40,157 nucleotides of DNA from the IMG/VR virus record IMGVR_UViG_3300006174_000003, positions 1 to 40,157 of that record. One strand, given 5' to 3'. A program made the position numbers and the translations under genes. The stretch is from a virus. Position 1 is the first letter of the stretch; each line of letters starts with the position of its first letter. Under the pieces are notes generated by a model that did not search any database, was not told the DNA's origin, and was given only the letters and a program-made list of their open reading frames with translations. Positions 39,912-40,157 of the stretch are shown here, piece after piece.

Positions 39912-40157
39912 ATGGTAGTATACCAGGAAAATACCCCCTCTCTCACACACACATAGCGTCATAATAATCATTACTAACTAAAATATATAACATATACACA
40001 CCTATGATTTGAGAGGGGGGGCACTATCCTGGGATAGGGCCATCATCAAACTGGCATCAAGTGTATATGAATATTCACGTTGTCACAACGATGTCGTTTG
40101 TCGATCATTTTTAGAGCGCTGAACGTTCATAGTTATGTAATTTTGTTTTTGTTGATG
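39912..40157. other. Non-coding end with long inverted repeat
   Basis: No gene is supported. CCCCCTCTCTCA (39934-39945) and TGAGAGGGGGGG (40010-40021) are inverted copies with one mismatch, which is a G:T pair. Outside them CCAGGA (39923-39928) faces TCCTGG (40027-40032). Between the arms are 64 AT-rich bases. One more AGCGCT lies at 40115. The window ends within this region. Confidence 0.6.

Noticed and set aside
1-40157. tRNA genes, integrase, insertion sequences
   Set aside because: I looked for tRNA-like cloverleaf ends, recombinase motifs and terminal repeats with a transposase and found none that I can support.

Overview
The window is part of a tailed bacteriophage genome with a long, non-contractile (siphovirus-type) tail. 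It holds a terminase, an HK97-type head module with an S49 protease, a 1,533-residue tape measure protein and a tail-tip module in the order DUF2460, DUF2163, NlpC/P60, tip protein. That order is the one known from gene transfer agents and related siphophages. I see no integrase, tRNA, insertion sequence or CRISPR array. The host cannot be named from sequence. Near-consensus sigma-70 promoters suggest use of the host RNA polymerase, and the GTA-like tail tip is most common in phages of Proteobacteria (inference).

Layout. (1) Positions 2-10521, plus strand: a tightly overlapping replication and nucleotide-metabolism operon. It carries a truncated HARE-HTH/zinc protein, two small unknown proteins, a DnaE-type DNA polymerase with an intact PHP domain, a Cas4/RecB-like PD-(D/E)XK nuclease with four cysteines, a possible MazG-like protein, an alpha-glutamyl/putrescinyl-thymine pyrophosphorylase (aGPT-PPlase / 5-hmdU kinase helical domain) homologue, a clear MazG-type NTP pyrophosphohydrolase, a zinc-ribbon plus dATP/dGTP diphosphohydrolase-type protein, an unknown protein, a dCMP deaminase-like protein, a thymidylate synthase-fold enzyme with Asp at the base-recognition position, and a RecU-like resolvase. 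(2) A convergent terminator lies near 10.54 kb. (3) Positions 10574-37872, minus strand (transcribed right to left): small and large terminase, portal, protease with a nested scaffold, decoration protein, major capsid, head-tail connectors, tail terminator, major tail protein with an unusual LamG/FN3 extension, frameshifted tail chaperones, tape measure, tail tip, and a lysis cassette. A promoter sits directly on the first codon of terS. (4) Positions 37873-40157: a promoter- and repeat-rich control region with tandem promoters, a GATC/TGATCA cluster, a highly expressed-looking small gene, a 42-residue membrane protein, a strong terminator, an array of AGCGCT palindromes and a long inverted repeat.

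How the genes work together. The most interesting candidate system is on the left. A dCMP deaminase, a TS-fold pyrimidine (hydroxymethyl)transferase, an aGPT-PPlase homologue, two or three nucleotide pyrophosphohydrolases and a HARE-HTH protein sit within 10 kb. These families are known from phages that replace or hypermodify DNA bases. I therefore infer that this phage carries a modified pyrimidine and perhaps also manipulates purine pools. No kinase or glycosyl/amino transferase that would complete a known pathway is visible, so the pathway either continues to the left of the window or is of a new kind. The structural half shows three examples of expression economy: a -1 frameshift at CCCGGGG, a scaffold nested in the protease gene, and an internal start that would release the core major tail protein from a lectin-like extension.
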